A DNA stretch of 16,855 bases from an uncultured Rikenellaceae bacterium (GTDB lineage Bacteria > Bacteroidota > Bacteroidia > Bacteroidales > Rikenellaceae), in contig CAMWRR010000009.1 in NCBI GenBank assembly GCA_947176715.1, positions 1 through 16,855 on the forward strand. Direction: 5' to 3'. Both the position numbers and the translations under genes were made by a program. Below the pieces are notes generated by a model. It worked only from the letters and a program-made list of their open reading frames with translations, did not search any database and was not told the DNA's origin. Below are positions 1-7,182 of the stretch, piece after piece (the first letter of the stretch is position 1; each line of letters begins with the position of its first letter).

Positions 1-606
1 TTGTCCGAACAGACACTGCCGCAGGTTGAAGTCCGTAAGGAGAAGTTACGCGGGCGCCCAGCTGACACGGGCCTGCGGTTCCTTGACGCGGCGACCCGTC
101 ACCGGATTGTACAGCATAATCTTTCCCGTGCGGACTTTTCCAGTCTCATCTGTCTGCCAGAAGACCGTCGAGCCGCCCCACTTGACCGATGTGCCGATAC
201 GGTAGAGATTGAACAGTCGCGCCGTTTCATCCGCTCCGAACACGCCGCAGAGATACCGATATAGCGGATTCCTGTCATAATGCGACAAAGAGGCACGGAC
301 AATCCTGTCGGGGATATAAGAGGGTTCAACAGATGCCGGTCGGGTGTGGAGAACGGACTGGCGGAAGATTCGCTCGATACGACGGTCGTTATTGGACACC
401 GCTTCGGGGTTATCCCGGAAATACTCTCTCGGCGTATAGTGGTAGCCGCAACTCTGCTCGTGGTCGCATTTGCCCACCGACGAGGGAAAGCGCACCGTTC
501 CCTGCTCGTCGATATATCGGACAAAGCAGCGTTTCCTGCCGCAGTTCGGGCAGTCTGTCTTGCTGCCGCAGCTGTACTTCTCCAGATGAAAACGGTACTC
601 ACTCAT
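1..606 (-). pseudogene. DUF6371-type mobile-element protein with N-terminal zinc finger, in-frame stop, 3' end outside window
   Basis: The start is taken at 606 (MSEYRFHLEK). Its ATG overlaps the TGA of the upstream DUF3987 gene (ATGAGTGA), which suggests translational coupling. The N-terminus carries a Cys cluster (C19-P-N-C22, then C47-x5-C53) like the zinc ribbon of PG0870/DUF6371 proteins, which sit in Bacteroidetes mobile elements next to DUF3987 genes and resemble primase/toprim modules. Residues about 90-180 (SVLHTRP to KEPQARVSW) fit the family. A TAA at 46-48 stops translation after 186 residues. The same frame stays open beyond it and reads LLLTDFNLRQCLFGQ, which matches the conserved stretch I recall for the family, without any gap. 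The stop therefore replaces one sense codon inside the gene. Family members are usually well over 300 residues, so the product would be truncated. A sequencing error is possible. Confidence 0.66.
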
Positions 607-2090
607 AGTTTGCGGTATTATCGGTTGCACACTGCACTTTTGCACTTTGCTCTGACTGCCCGGCCGCTTTTCCCTCCGACGAAAGTGCAATAGTGCAAGA
701 TGCAATCGCAGAAGTCTTGCGGTAGGCGCCGTGATGCAGTTTCTCTAAAACAGGGTTCGGCTCCCGACTCAACTTGTCTAGCGCATAATAGACCGTGCGG
801 CGGGACAGCTCCACCTTCTTGTCGGCAATGACTGCATCCCCGGCCGTAAAGGTATCGCCGAGCAGGACAGCCACGCCTCTTTGTTATCTCCGATGCCGGA
901 CGAGACGATACTCTCCTGAATACGCCGATAGGTATCTTCATAGTAATCTGTCATCCGAATTGCCGCCTTGACGGAATCGAGGTCGATATGCTGCATATGT
1001 CCTTCGCCGGAAGCCCATTTCAGAGTCTGAAAGACCAGTGCCATGCGGGCGGCATTGCCGTCCAGTTTCGTCTTGCGGCTATCACCTCTACGTCACTCCT
1101 GACTGCATTCACCGTGTCGATGATGCCGTTGTACCAGTCATAGAAACAGGCTTCCGCACTCTCCTCCATAGTCAATACAAGAGAGCAGACCGTATTGCCT
1201 TTCTCATCGGTCGGACAAGGCAGAGAAAGAATCCGGTTCAGTATCGTGCGCCACTGTCCCATTGTATCGGGACGGGGTGTGCTGCGGTCGGAGCGTTGCC
1301 ATTTGGATATGCGTTGGTCTTTGGGATAGACAAAGAGGAAGCGGTCGAGCAGTCCGTTGGCCTTATACTCGTTGCGGAACACCTCAGGCAAAAGATTGGT
1401 CTGCACTGAGCCGATGACATTGATGCACGGCTGGCGAATCAGTATCGGACGAGCCTCGGACTTGCGGACAGACTTCAACGGACGGCCGCTATAAGTGGAG
1501 AGCAGGTCTTCGATAAGATTGTTCTTGCTGTTATAGCGTCTCACGGAGTTGAACATTGCCAGAATCTCATCGACCTCGACGGCCACGCCCCGAAGATTGT
1601 GCTGATGCACATTCATCAAAGCTTCGGGCGTGAAGTCCGATATAACGGTAGTGACCAATCGGGGCTTCTTAAGCAGTGTGCTTTCATCGGTTTCCTTATC
1701 CTTGACAGACGATGCAAGTGCGCGTTCATACTCGTCGCACTCCTGCAGGTACTGTTCGAACATCCGATCATCCTGCTCGTGAATCGGACGGTAGAGGAAA
1801 CTCAACGGCGGCGTCTTGCCCAGACCGGGACGGCCGACAAGCATCATATAGACGGAGGGACTTGTCCGCCAATTCCCCTTGATCTGTATCTGGCAGGCAT
1901 TCCCGATAGCAGCTGCCGCAGCCGAGAGCACAATCGAGGCGGAATACTCGATGTTGAAGTTTTCATAGGCGGCAAGGTTGAAGATAATCTCCTGTACCTT
2001 CTGCGGAAAGACCTCCAGCGGCAAGCCGGATTCCGAAACACGTCCCGCCTCTATACGGAGGCGGTTGCAGAGTTCCAATGCGCTATACAT
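599..2090 (-). pseudogene. DUF3987 P-loop protein, broken by two single-base frameshifts
   Basis: The start at 2090 (MYSALELCNR) overlaps the stop of the upstream gene and follows a GGAGGT. A Walker A motif (GRPGLGKT, residues 86-93) and a Walker B-like segment ending in D174-E175 mark a DUF3987 ATP-binding protein, a family carried by Bacteroidetes mobile elements and probably involved in DNA processing or replication initiation. The frame is lost near 1066-1076: after AAR the expected KLDGNAARMALVFQ lies one frame over. It is lost again near 864-870: after NKEAWL the sequence LLGDTFTAGDAV lies in the third frame, consistent with a C missing from a CCC run. Restoring two bases gives exactly 498 codons including the stop, close to what I recall for full-length relatives. 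The last part (LSRRTVYYALDKL) looks like a winged helix. The breaks could be real decay or sequencing/assembly errors. Confidence 0.75.
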
Positions 2091-2415
2091 AGCCACCTCC
2101 CTGCTGCTCCGGCAGCATCGAATCAATGGCAAACGCCTCGTAGTGGAAACGTCGCAGGAACCCGTCCACATCCTCCTGCGTGTACCAATACTTGTCTCCC
2201 TCGCGCGAATATCCGAGATAGCCGTTGTCGCGCAGTTTCTTCAGATACTTGTCTTTGATGCGCAGCATCTCCATCAGCGTTTTGTTGTCATAGACACGGT
2301 GCGCCTGTGCCGCCCTGTTCTGTACGGGCGACGTTTTCTGCGACTCCACGAGACCGAGAATCTTTTCCAACAGTTCTCGGTCGCAGAGTGCCTGTATACT
2401 CTTTTTGTGAGCCAT
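2083..2415 (-). CDS. Small winged helix-turn-helix protein (Xis-like)
   Basis: This is a 110-residue protein when started at the ATG at 2415 (MAHKKSIQAL). An upstream extension to 2502 is open but unlike the family. Residues about 43-90 form a MerR/HTH_17-type winged helix: a helical part (KTLMEMLRIKDKYLKKLRDNG), a wing (SREGDKYWY) and then a TQEDVDGFL helix. Proteins of this type regularly lie between integrase and DUF3987 genes in Bacteroidetes integrative elements, where they act as excisionase or transcriptional regulator; that role is inferred here from position. The stop overlaps the DUF3987 start, so the two are probably co-transcribed. A repeat cluster of AGTTAGGA motifs upstream is a plausible binding site. 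Confidence 0.75.
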   Translation of the reverse strand: MAHKKSIQALCDRELLEKILGLVESQKTSPVQNRAAQAHRVYDNKTLMEMLRIKDKYLKKLRDNGYLGYSREGDKYWYTQEDVDGFLRRFHYEAFAIDSMLPEQQGGGYV

Positions 2416-2519
2416 TACTGAAAAATGTTTTATGGCCCGGCAATCCTGATGCGCACTCAGACTCCCTTGCCGCAGTTCATAATTTGAAACGATTGCGCAC
2501 ATCGTTCCGTTATCGGCAG

Positions 2520-2527
2520 CAAATGTA
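2520..2527 (-). promoter_or_regulatory. Bacteroidetes -7 element (TACATTTG) upstream of the HTH gene
   Basis: On the minus strand TACATTTG matches the TAnnTTTG consensus, about 105 nt before the start at 2415. No clear TTTG -33 box lies at the right distance, so the call rests on the -7 motif alone. Confidence 0.35.
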
Positions 2528-2548
2528 TAAGAGGTTGAAAATGACTGG

Positions 2549-2605
2549 AGTTAGGATAGATTACCATAACACAGCCTAACAAGTTAGGATGAAGTTAGGA
2601 CTAAC
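2549..2605. repeat. Cluster of AGTTAGGA repeats with inverted copies
   Basis: AGTTAGGA occurs three times in the same orientation (2549-2556, 2582-2589, 2593-2600). Inverted CCTAAC lies at 2575-2580, and CTAAC at 2601-2605 closes a GTTAG-GA-CTAAC dyad (2594-2605). The cluster sits in the gap between the membrane-protein terminator and the HTH gene, upstream of the candidate promoter for the latter. This fits an operator or a binding site for the element's own HTH protein. The function is inferred. Confidence 0.5.
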
Positions 2606-2639
2606 GGATAACATCGGCTGTAATCCGTTGGCTATAAAC

Positions 2640-2665
2640 AAAAAGAGTAGCCGGACGGGCTACTC
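2640..2665 (-). terminator. Rho-independent terminator after the membrane-protein gene
   Basis: A perfect 8-bp stem, GAGTAGCC (2645-2652) with GGCTACTC (2658-2665), has a 5-nt loop. On the minus strand it is followed by five U residues (A run 2640-2644). The stem overlaps the stop codon of the gene ending at 2660. It should separate the integrase/membrane-protein transcript from the HTH-DUF3987 transcript. Confidence 0.75.
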
Positions 2666-3328
2666 GAATAATTTGTCGATTTTATGGGATTTTTGCGGGA
2701 CAGCTAAATCCTTTCGGTTCTGGCGCGACTGTCCGAGCTCCGACTGCCTGAACAAGGCGCTCAATTCTGCATCGGGAAAGAATCCAGAACTGCCGTATTT
2801 CCAAAATGATTTTTCCTCCGTGTCGGAGTATTCGGGCCTGTCTCCGCAGTAGATGCGTCCGCACATATAGGCAAGCAGTGCCTTCGAGAGTTTCCATTTG
2901 TAGTGCGCTCCGTTCTCCTCCATAAATCCGACCTCTATCGCGTGTGCGAAAACTTTGCGGGCAAGTTCGGTATCGAGACGCTCCGGCAACATAACGCGCT
3001 CCGTCTGGGAAGATGTCTGTTCATATAAAGGGTTTTGTGCAGTCTTTTCATTTTGCTTTCCCTTATTTCGGGCGTGCAATTTCTCTGCGGTGGATGCCAG
3101 TGTCGCAGCTCCGACCAGTGCCATAATAATGCCTGTCAGTGCCGGCAGATTAGGGCGCGTTTCACCTACCGGGTCGATAACACCGAAGCCGATAAGCAAT
3201 AACGTCCCGACAAACAGGACAATTGCCGCCGACCATAGAATCTTGCGCTGGTATTGTTTGAAAACGGTGGCAACTACCAATATCAGCACAAGCGCACTTA
3301 TTATCAATACGGGAACTTTCAACATCAT
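2660..3328 (-). CDS. Three-TM membrane protein with soluble C-terminal domain, element cargo
   Basis: The protein has 222 residues; the start could also be the second Met at 3325. Three hydrophobic helices lie at about 5-22, 30-51 and 62-80. They are followed by a polar linker (85-115) and a soluble domain. The domain part DTELARKVFAHAIEVGF...YKWKLSKALLAYMCGRIYCGD...KIDKLF resembles a C-terminal module I recall from several Bacteroidetes proteins (KALLAYF-type motif ending KIDxLF), but I cannot name the family or a function. It lies 61 bp downstream of the integrase on the same strand and ends in its own terminator. It could be element cargo or part of integrase regulation; nothing in the sequence decides this. 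Confidence 0.7.
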   Translation of the reverse strand: MMLKVPVLIISALVLILVVATVFKQYQRKILWSAAIVLFVGTLLLIGFGVIDPVGETRPNLPALTGIIMALVGAATLASTAEKLHARNKGKQNEKTAQNPLYEQTSSQTERVMLPERLDTELARKVFAHAIEVGFMEENGAHYKWKLSKALLAYMCGRIYCGDRPEYSDTEEKSFWKYGSSGFFPDAELSALFRQSELGQSRQNRKDLAVPQKSHKIDKLFE

Positions 3329-3347
3329 AGTTTCATAAAATCATGTG

Positions 3348-3355
3348 CAAAATTA
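3348..3355 (-). promoter_or_regulatory. Bacteroidetes -7 element (TAATTTTG) for the membrane-protein gene
   Basis: TAATTTTG on the minus strand matches TAnnTTTG and would start transcription about 13-16 nt before the gene at 3328/3325, within the short gap after the integrase stop. No clear -33 TTTG is present. Confidence 0.45.
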
Positions 3356-3389
3356 AACATTATTTCCAGTAATCGTTTTCGGTTCAACA

Positions 3390-4748
3390 TCAAACGATAC
3401 CCAGTGCATCGAAATCACCTCCCAATCTGGCAACTTCGGAAGAAAGGGTTTCCGGAAGGAAACGGGCATAGACCTTTTCCGTCACATCCGTGCTGCCATG
3501 ACCGAGCAGACGGCTGACCACAGACATGGACAAGCCTTTATTCAGAGCGAAGACCGCGAAGGTATGGCGTGCAACGTGCATCGAAAGGTTGAAAGGCAGT
3601 CCTATATGTTCTCCCACTACAGCCAAAGACTGGTTGATACACTTGGTTGCATTGTTACGGGCTTTATAGAGCGCTTCGGCATCATCGAGGTCAAGGTTCT
3701 CTTTTACCAAATCGAAGACATAGCGGCAACCCTCACGCTTTTCCTGCCATTGGCGCAGAATCCGCAATGCCGGTTCGGTGAGCGGAATGACGTGACGTTT
3801 GTTGGTCTTGATCATAATCTTCCGCAATTCTTTCCGCTCGAAGTTAATATGCCCCCACTGCAATGTCATCACATCGACAACGCGAAGCCCGCAGGCATGA
3901 AAGGCAAAGAAGAACATCTCTAAAAATTCTTTCCGGCGAGGCTCCGGACAGGTCTTGTAATATTCCATAAGTGCCAGCATCTGTTCTTTGCTCAGACTCT
4001 TTCCGTCAAACTCGCTTTCTTCTTCCGACAAAGAAGCTTTGGTAACGATACGCATATCCTGTATTCTGGCATTTATGGCCGGTTCCATAATGTTCATTTC
4101 ACAGGCATAAGCACAGGCTTTCAAAATCGGTGTCAAAGAATGATTGATTGTCGCATCGGAATTCTGCTTGACCTCTCTGCGCCAGGCAATATAACTGTCC
4201 AGCAGTTCCGGTGTCACATCACCGACATAAACAGAATCATTTCCGCAAGTGGCCTGTTTGGAGGCTCTTAAAAATGTCCGGAAGATATTCATGCAGCTCT
4301 TTCCGTTCTCATATCTGCTCCTTCCAATTCTGTTTCTTGAATAGTCAGAAGAAAGACGCTCCAATGTGAACTCAACGAAATCCTTTCCCTGATCACGACG
4401 CGAAAGAGGCTTGTCTGCAAGAAAACCTGACACTACATTGGCAGTAATCTGATTAGGATGCTTTTCGTTATACTCCGCCAGCTGGGAATCTATACGCTCA
4501 ACACGCGACAGCAAAAGTTGATTGAACCGTTTGGACTCACTGCCATAACTTGCACGAATCTCACCCCGTCCCTGATTGCCGTTTTGGTTCCAGTCCGCAA
4601 CTTTGACGAAGACATTTGTCGTCTTGCGGATTATCTGCCTGTTCCAAGTATATTCCAACTCGACAGGATAGGCTTTTTCTTTGTCTGACTCTCTCGGAGT
4701 ACGAAGGCGGTACTTGCCCAACGGATAAAGTCTTTTCGGTCTTCCCAT
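3390..4748 (-). CDS. Tyrosine recombinase / integrase of the integrative element
   Basis: The start at 4748 (MGRPKRLYPL) is preferred over 4790 because AGGAGG lies about 10 nt upstream; this gives 452 residues, normal for Bacteroidetes phage_int_SAM_5-type integrases. An N-terminal arm-binding domain (about 1-110) and SAM-like core-binding domain (about 120-225) precede the catalytic domain. The catalytic set is complete: R289 (ACGLR), a likely K314 (MIKTNK), H391-x-x-R394 (HVARH), H417 (LLGH) and the nucleophile Y427 (EKVYARF). The enzyme should integrate and excise the element by strand exchange through a 3'-phosphotyrosine. It is the outermost element gene, facing inward from the junction, and its upstream region holds the direct repeats. 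Only 5 of 22 Ile codons are ATA, unlike the flanking chromosome, which supports foreign origin. Confidence 0.93.
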   Translation of the reverse strand: MGRPKRLYPLGKYRLRTPRESDKEKAYPVELEYTWNRQIIRKTTNVFVKVADWNQNGNQGRGEIRASYGSESKRFNQLLLSRVERIDSQLAEYNEKHPNQITANVVSGFLADKPLSRRDQGKDFVEFTLERLSSDYSRNRIGRSRYENGKSCMNIFRTFLRASKQATCGNDSVYVGDVTPELLDSYIAWRREVKQNSDATINHSLTPILKACAYACEMNIMEPAINARIQDMRIVTKASLSEEESEFDGKSLSKEQMLALMEYYKTCPEPRRKEFLEMFFFAFHACGLRVVDVMTLQWGHINFERKELRKIMIKTNKRHVIPLTEPALRILRQWQEKREGCRYVFDLVKENLDLDDAEALYKARNNATKCINQSLAVVGEHIGLPFNLSMHVARHTFAVFALNKGLSMSVVSRLLGHGSTDVTEKVYARFLPETLSSEVARLGGDFDALGIV

Positions 4749-4797
4749 ACTCTTTTTTCCTCCTGTTCTAATATTCCGGAGGAGACGCAAGGGTAAT

Positions 4798-4857
4798 GTA
4801 TTTTAGACAAACAAACTCCGATTTCGGGAGGAAAAACCGTATTTTAGACAAACAAAC
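4798..4857. repeat. Two exact 19-bp direct repeats upstream of the integrase
   Basis: GTATTTTAGACAAACAAAC occurs at 4798-4816 and again at 4839-4857, 41 bp apart centre to centre. A shorter third copy, GACAAACAAA, lies at 4889-4898, another 42 bp on. The spacing is close to four helical turns, as expected for sites bound on one DNA face. Located just outside the integrase start at the presumed element end, they are candidate integrase arm sites or operators of the integrase promoter. Confidence 0.6.
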
Positions 4858-4882
4858 CATACCATCTGAGGCCATAAAACAC

Positions 4883-4919
4883 CAGCGCGACAAACAAATT
4901 ATCTTTGTCTATCGCGCTG
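4883..4919 (-). terminator. Inverted repeat: candidate terminator of the DUF2795 gene and/or attachment core
   Basis: CAGCGCGA (4883-4890) pairs perfectly with TCGCGCTG (4912-4919). Inside it GACAAA (4889-4894) and TTTGTC (4904-4909) form a second dyad around 9 nt. The structure lies 32 nt beyond the stop of the DUF2795 gene, so it may terminate that transcript, although the following tract (GTGTTTTATG) is weak in U. The inner dyad, sharing GACAAA with the integrase-proximal repeats, is also the form expected of a tyrosine-recombinase core site. Both readings are inference. Confidence 0.4.
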
Positions 4920-4950
4920 ACATTTAATTATTTAAACAGATTAAAGACTA

Positions 4951-5172
4951 CTAATATTCCTCCTCGTTGAAAAAGAAATCGTCTTTGCTTGGGTAGTCGG
5001 GCCAAATGTCCTCTATGCTTTCGTATATCTCGCCTTCGTCCTCTATTTCGTTGAGGTTCTCGATAACTTCGAGGGGAGCGCCCGAACGTACGGCATAGTC
5101 TATCAGTTCATCTTTGGTCGCAGGCCACGGAGCGTCCTCCATTTTGGAGGCCAATTCTAATGTCCAGTACAT
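4951..5172 (-). CDS. DUF2795 domain protein, small acidic
   Basis: This is a 73-residue, very acidic protein (MYWTLELASKMEDAPWPATK) with a run of Asp/Glu near the C-terminus (ending FFFNEEEY). I recognise it as the short DUF2795 protein that is highly conserved in Bacteroidales; its molecular function is not known. Full length is as expected. It is transcribed alone toward the integrative element, with its end only about 30 bp from the candidate element boundary. Its conservation marks the return to core chromosome. Confidence 0.85.
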   Translation of the reverse strand: MYWTLELASKMEDAPWPATKDELIDYAVRSGAPLEVIENLNEIEDEGEIYESIEDIWPDYPSKDDFFFNEEEY

Positions 5173-5215
5173 ATTATGCGGCGTTTATGGTTATGCAGTT
5201 TCGTTTTTAATGCCG

Positions 5216-5223
5216 CAAAATTA
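5216..5223 (-). promoter_or_regulatory. Bacteroidetes -7 element (TAATTTTG) for the DUF2795 gene
   Basis: TAATTTTG on the minus strand matches TAnnTTTG and places the transcript start about 37 nt before the ATG at 5172. No TTTG box is found at 19-21 nt upstream. Confidence 0.5.
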
Positions 5224-5364
5224 ATAAAAAACTTCAAATCTTCTAATTACATGTGATAATTTATCGTAAACAGCGGCTTTTGTTCGTGAGGCTGTCCGTG
5301 GAGGCTGTGCCGAGTGAAAATATCCGTTACGAAAGGGGCTTACGGGAATCTCGAAAGTATAGTG

Positions 5365-6000
5365 TCATCCTTTCAGCCACTCCAGCTCTTTCTTCGATTC
5401 GTCAGGGAGGGTGTCGATGAAGTCGGATACCTCGCAGCCGTATCCGGCCCGTCCCGATATGTCGAGTGCGAATGTGAGGGCCGATATGGTGGCACGATCG
5501 GTGCGTTCCTTTATCTGCGAGAGACGCGAGAGCAACTCCGTTACAGTGTGCGGCGCAATATCCGCAGAGCCGTTCAACGCACGGGCTACGGCCATTACGG
5601 CTGTGTGGCTGATCAATCTGTCTTCATCCGTGATGAGCGGGGCGGCGACGGAAATTATGTCGGCTATCTTGCAGAAAAGCGCCTGTGCCGCACAGTCGGC
5701 CACCTCTGCGGTGCGTACGTCGCGCATCCATCGTAGCGTCTTGTCGGGGTCGAACGAGGCGGGGGCGGCTATGTATAACGCCGCCAGACGGTGGTCGCGC
5801 ACGTCGCCGGCGTACAGCATGTCGGCCAACGGCTGGCAGGGGGCGTATTCCGAGGCTATCTGCCTTATGGCGGTCAGCGATACCCCGTAATTGCGCGAGG
5901 TGTCGCCGCTCATGCGGTTCATGGTCTCTACGGCCGCGCCGTTTCTCTGACGGTAGAGCGCTATGTTGATTCTGGCCTTCAGCTTTTCTGTGTCGTTCAT
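5365..6000 (-). CDS. AlkD-like DNA alkylation repair protein (HEAT repeats)
   Basis: A 211-residue, largely helical protein. The segment RNYGVSLTAIRQIASEYAPC (about 36-55), followed by LADMLYAGDVRDHRLAALYIAAP (about 58-80), matches the DNA alkylation repair family, in which a G-V-S/P-hydrophobic-x-x-hydrophobic-R/K segment precedes a W/Y-x-x-D-V/I-R-E/D-x-R/K motif. AlkD-type enzymes are HEAT-repeat glycosylases that remove bulky or cationic alkylated purines. The C-terminal helices (ATISALTFALDIS) fit a further HEAT pair. Many Bacteroidetes members are only annotated by homology and glycosylase activity here is not shown. The gene is divergent from the GT2 gene and has a consensus promoter. 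ATA dominates its Ile codons, as in the rest of the chromosome. Confidence 0.68.
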   Translation of the reverse strand: MNDTEKLKARINIALYRQRNGAAVETMNRMSGDTSRNYGVSLTAIRQIASEYAPCQPLADMLYAGDVRDHRLAALYIAAPASFDPDKTLRWMRDVRTAEVADCAAQALFCKIADIISVAAPLITDEDRLISHTAVMAVARALNGSADIAPHTVTELLSRLSQIKERTDRATISALTFALDISGRAGYGCEVSDFIDTLPDESKKELEWLKG

Positions 6001-6109
6001 GACGGGTGTTTTTGTCGTGGCGCAAGGCGACGCCTGTGTGCCGCCAATGGTCCGAATCGGTGAAAAGATGTGCCGCGCAGGGCGATTTGTTCTCCTTTGT
6101 GGCCGCGGA

Positions 6110-6140
6110 CAAAGATATATTTATTATCTTTACGGGCAAA
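6110..6140 (-). promoter_or_regulatory. Consensus Bacteroidetes promoter for the AlkD-like gene
   Basis: On the minus strand a TTTG -33 box (6137-6140) is separated by 19 nt from TATCTTTG (6110-6117), matching TTTG-N19-TAnnTTTG. The transcript would start near 6103, leaving an approximately 100-nt leader before the ATG at 6000. Confidence 0.6.
6116..6132 (+). promoter_or_regulatory. Possible plus-strand -7 elements for the GT2 operon
   Basis: TATATTTA (6116-6123) and TATCTTTA (6125-6132) each differ from TAnnTTTG at the last base. They lie 27-43 nt before the TTG start at 6159 and overlap the divergent promoter. No TTTG box has the right spacing (gaps of 16 and 25 nt to TTTG at 6096-6099), so this is weak. 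Confidence 0.3.
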
Positions 6141-6158
6141 ACAGAGCATATCGTAAGG

Positions 6159-7157
6159 TTGAAAGTAGCGATTGTCATATTGAACTGGAACGGCGAGGGT
6201 CATCTGCGCCGTTTTCTTCCCTCTGTGGTGCGTTATACCACGGAGCCGTATGCCAGTGTGGTAGTCGCCGACAACGGCTCTACGGACGGTTCGCTCGCTT
6301 TGCTCAGGGAGGGCTTCCCCGGGGTGGAGATAGTGGAGCTCGACCGCAACTACGGTTTTGCGGGCGGCTATAACCGTGCCCTCGAGAGGGTCGATGCCGA
6401 TATGTTCCTGCTTCTCAACTCCGATGTGGAGGTGACCGAGGGTTGGCTCCCGCCGTTAGTGGAGCGTATGCTCTCCGACGGTCGCATAGCGGCTGTGATG
6501 CCTAAGATACACAGCTGTGACGAGCGCGACATGTTCGAGTATGCCGGTGCCGCAGGCGGGCTTATCGACCCGTTGGGCTACCCCTACTGCCGTGGCAGGG
6601 TGCTGTCGCATGTCGAGCGCGACAATGGGCAGTACGACGATGCCTGCGAGGTATTCTGGGCTTCCGGGGCGGCTATGCTGGTGCGCGCCGACACCTTCCG
6701 CTCTCTCGGCGGATTCGATGCCGACTACTTCGCCCACATGGAGGAGATAGACCTGTGCTGGCGGGCCAAAAACAGAGGCATGAGCGTGTGGGTGGAGCCG
6801 CGTTCTACGGTCTACCACCTCGGCGGAGGGACACTCTCGGCCGAGTCGCCCTACAAGCTGTTTTTGAATTTTCGCAACAATCTGGCCACGCTGTTCAAGA
6901 ATCTGCCGTCGTCGCGGCTTCTGCCGGTGCTTTTTACGAGGATGTGCGCCGACGGTGCCATAGGGGCTGGCTACCTTGTCTGCGGGCGGTTTTCGCGTTT
7001 TGCCGCAGTGGTGAAGGCCCATTTCGCTTTTTATGGCATGATTAGTGCACTTAGGCGTAAACGACGCCTTTTGCCTCACCCGGGCGGACGTCCTGCGGGA
7101 ATGTCGCGCGGCCTGTTGGCGTTCATGGCTCTGAAGAGAGGTTTGCTTGAAAAATGA
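6159..7157 (+). CDS. GT2-family glycosyltransferase (WbbL/rhamnosyltransferase-like)
   Basis: The domain begins at KVAIVILNWNG, so the TTG at 6159 is chosen. The frame stays open to an ATG at 6006, but that would add about 51 residues unlike any GT2 and would lie upstream of the candidate promoter. The 332-residue protein has a GT-A fold: ILNWNG at the first strand, DNGSTD (38-43), NYGFAGGYNRAL, the metal-binding NSD (87-89) and HMEEIDLCWR (about 194-203). This is the pattern of inverting transferases that add a sugar to a lipid- or polysaccharide-linked acceptor at the cytoplasmic face. The acceptor is unknown. The C-terminal part is hydrophobic/basic and may bind the membrane. The stop is 25 nt before the TolC gene, so it is probably the first gene of the exporter operon. 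Confidence 0.82.
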   Translation: MKVAIVILNWNGEGHLRRFLPSVVRYTTEPYASVVVADNGSTDGSLALLREGFPGVEIVELDRNYGFAGGYNRALERVDADMFLLLNSDVEVTEGWLPPLVERMLSDGRIAAVMPKIHSCDERDMFEYAGAAGGLIDPLGYPYCRGRVLSHVERDNGQYDDACEVFWASGAAMLVRADTFRSLGGFDADYFAHMEEIDLCWRAKNRGMSVWVEPRSTVYHLGGGTLSAESPYKLFLNFRNNLATLFKNLPSSRLLPVLFTRMCADGAIGAGYLVCGRFSRFAAVVKAHFAFYGMISALRRKRRLLPHPGGRPAGMSRGLLAFMALKRGLLEK

Positions 7158-7182
7158 AGAAAAGACAAATCAACATATAAAT

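Noticed and set aside
1599..2258. A 219-codon plus-strand frame across the DUF3987/HTH region.
   Set aside because: It is antisense to clearly recognisable coding sequence, with no domain and no promoter.
5280..5310. GAGGCTGT repeated twice near the AlkD-like gene end.
   Set aside because: A short repeat with no structure or context; likely chance.
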